The notes beneath the pieces were generated by a model that had not been told where the DNA came from, searched no databases, and worked only from the letters and a program-made list of their open reading frames with translations. This document shows, in pieces, positions 5,520-6,217 of a DNA stretch of 6,217 nt. This DNA comes from JBKEDH01 sp047975295 (GTDB taxonomy: Bacteria > Bacteroidota > Bacteroidia > Flavobacteriales > Flavobacteriaceae), in assembly GCA_047975295.1 (NCBI GenBank), contig JBKEDH010000065.1:1-6217 (forward strand). Reading direction: 5' to 3'. Numbering within the stretch: position 1 is the first letter of the stretch; each line of letters opens with the position of its first letter. A program made the position numbers and the translations under genes.

Positions 5520-6010
5520 TAGCTATATTACCTGCTGTTTCCAAATCCGATTTTAAAACCATTTCGCAATTGGCCCAAATTATTTGGAAGGAGCACTATT
5601 ATCCCATAACCGGGAAAGCTCACATTAATTACATGCTTGAAAAATTCCAGTCGGTACAAGCTATCGAAGATCAGATAAATACCGGTATGGCATATTTTAT
5701 ACTTATGTATAAGTGTACGCCCGTTGGTTATACGGCCTTTAAGCTGGAGAAAAATGATTTGTTTTTAAGCAAACTATATGTTTTAAAATCGTATAGAGGA
5801 AAACAAATAGGAAAAACTGCTATGGGTTTTGTAGAAAAAAAGGCAAAAGCATCAAAACTTAAAGTTATTAGATTGACTGTTAACGTTAATAATACCAATT
5901 CGATACGGGCGTATAAAAAAATGGGATTTAAAAATCAAGGGGCATTATTGACCGATATAGGGGAGGGTTTTGTTATGGACGATCATGAAATGGTAAAAGT
6001 TCTGTTTTAG
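5516..6010 (+). CDS. GNAT family N-acetyltransferase
   Basis: A 164-residue cytosolic acetyltransferase of the GNAT superfamily, transferring acetyl from acetyl-CoA to an amine. The acetyl-CoA-binding motif A is visible at about 82-105: LFLSKLYVLKSYRGKQIGK, with R94-G95-K96-Q97-I98-G99-K100 forming the pyrophosphate loop. Motif B follows: LTVNVNNTNSIRAYKKMGFK (120-139), with the N-x-x-S-x-x-x-Y-x-x-x-G-F pattern. The N-terminal part (IIWKEHYYPI, then FILMYKCTPVGYTAFKLE) resembles PaiA-like polyamine acetyltransferases, but the substrate is a guess. The start ATG 5516 overlaps the trhA stop by the ATGA arrangement, suggesting coupled translation; an in-frame ATG at 5453 would only add 21 residues encoded out of frame within trhA and is rejected. 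It is the last gene of the operon, followed by a hairpin. Confidence 0.92.
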   Translation: MIAILPAVSKSDFKTISQLAQIIWKEHYYPITGKAHINYMLEKFQSVQAIEDQINTGMAYFILMYKCTPVGYTAFKLEKNDLFLSKLYVLKSYRGKQIGKTAMGFVEKKAKASKLKVIRLTVNVNNTNSIRAYKKMGFKNQGALLTDIGEGFVMDDHEMVKVLF

Positions 6011-6024
6011 TTTATGGTAACTGT

Positions 6025-6047
6025 AAAAACTGCTTTATTCGGTTTTT
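6025..6047 (+). terminator. Terminator after the DUF4294-trhA-GNAT operon
   Basis: Eight-bp arms AAAAACTG (6025-6032) and CGGTTTTT (6040-6047), with one G-T wobble, enclose the 7-nt loop CTTTATT, 15 bp after the GNAT stop. The 3' arm ends in five Ts. It is the expected place for an operon terminator, though the stem is modest and the T-run short. Confidence 0.55.
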
Positions 6048-6217
6048 AAAATATTGATTTTTAGTGCCTTAACTATTTTCTCGCACAAATGGAACTATTC
6101 TTATATTTAATATGGTTATAGACTATAAGATTTATTTATTTTTCAAATTTAATGCACAACGGGTATAAGGTTATATTTTTATGTTTCGCAACACAAATTT
6201 CTACAACCCTTACTTTT
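6048..6217. other. Intergenic tail, no supported gene
   Basis: This AT-rich stretch holds only short or edge-truncated frames: ATG at 6181 opens 12 codons to the window edge (MFRNTNFYNPYF), and a minus-strand frame entering from the right gives 26 codons before a stop at 6138-6136. Neither looks convincingly coding. A segment GCACAACGGGTATAAG at 6153-6168 stands out as more GC-rich than its surroundings. I cannot assign a function. Confidence 0.4.

Noticed and set aside
6136..6216. C-terminus of a minus-strand gene entering from the right edge
   Set aside because: Only 26 codons are open, the composition is not convincing, and no terminator follows its stop.
1..6217. Defence system, CRISPR array, prophage or toxin-antitoxin module
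   Set aside because: No repeats with spacers, no nuclease, toxin, integrase or transposase gene is visible; the genes are typical chromosomal ones with similar base composition throughout.

Overview
The window looks like an ordinary chromosomal segment of a Flavobacteriaceae-type Bacteroidetes. It is strongly AT-rich and its gene starts lack Shine-Dalgarno sequences, lying instead in A-rich leaders. Several starts are preceded by exact TAnnTTTG boxes, the Bacteroidetes -7 element. The gene set also fits: a DUF4294 protein, a short Crp/Fnr regulator ending in an IPQY...YLGIT-type helix-turn-helix, and a YceI protein. No rRNA, tRNA, CRISPR array, phage gene or intact transposase gene is visible.

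Layout, left to right. (1) A minus-strand hypothetical gene runs off the left edge (1-311). It is divergent from a plus-strand regulator pair: an Lrp/AsnC-type protein (436-879) and, 14 bp later, a Crp/Fnr-type protein (894-1478). The 124-bp divergent gap has a plausible -7 box for each direction. (2) A perfect 9-bp inverted repeat followed by a T-run (1512-1539) separates the regulators from a secreted YceI-like protein (1628-2206). It can be read as a terminator or as an operator. (3) YceI converges on a minus-strand Nudix hydrolase (2241-2795). A hairpin at 2231-2261 serves both ends and contains the last six codons and the stop of the Nudix gene. (4) A 145-bp element with imperfect 20-bp terminal inverted repeats (2821-2965), resembling a MITE, lies between the Nudix start and the end of a minus-strand M42 aminopeptidase (2988-4076). 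(5) Divergent from the peptidase is a tightly packed plus-strand operon: DUF4294 protein (4216-4881), PAQR/TrhA membrane protein (4893-5519) and GNAT acetyltransferase (5516-6010, sharing ATGA with trhA). Its promoter match is the best in the window. A hairpin follows at 6025-6047, and the last ~170 bp have no gene I can support.

How the genes work together: the two regulators are probably co-transcribed and may control themselves or the YceI gene, but that is inference. The DUF4294-trhA-GNAT group is a transcription unit with overlapping or nearly touching genes; no shared pathway is evident. The Nudix and M42 enzymes look like independent housekeeping genes. I did not find a convincing novel system. 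The points most worth checking are the MITE-like element, the palindrome between the Crp/Fnr and YceI genes, and the terminator embedded in the Nudix coding sequence.
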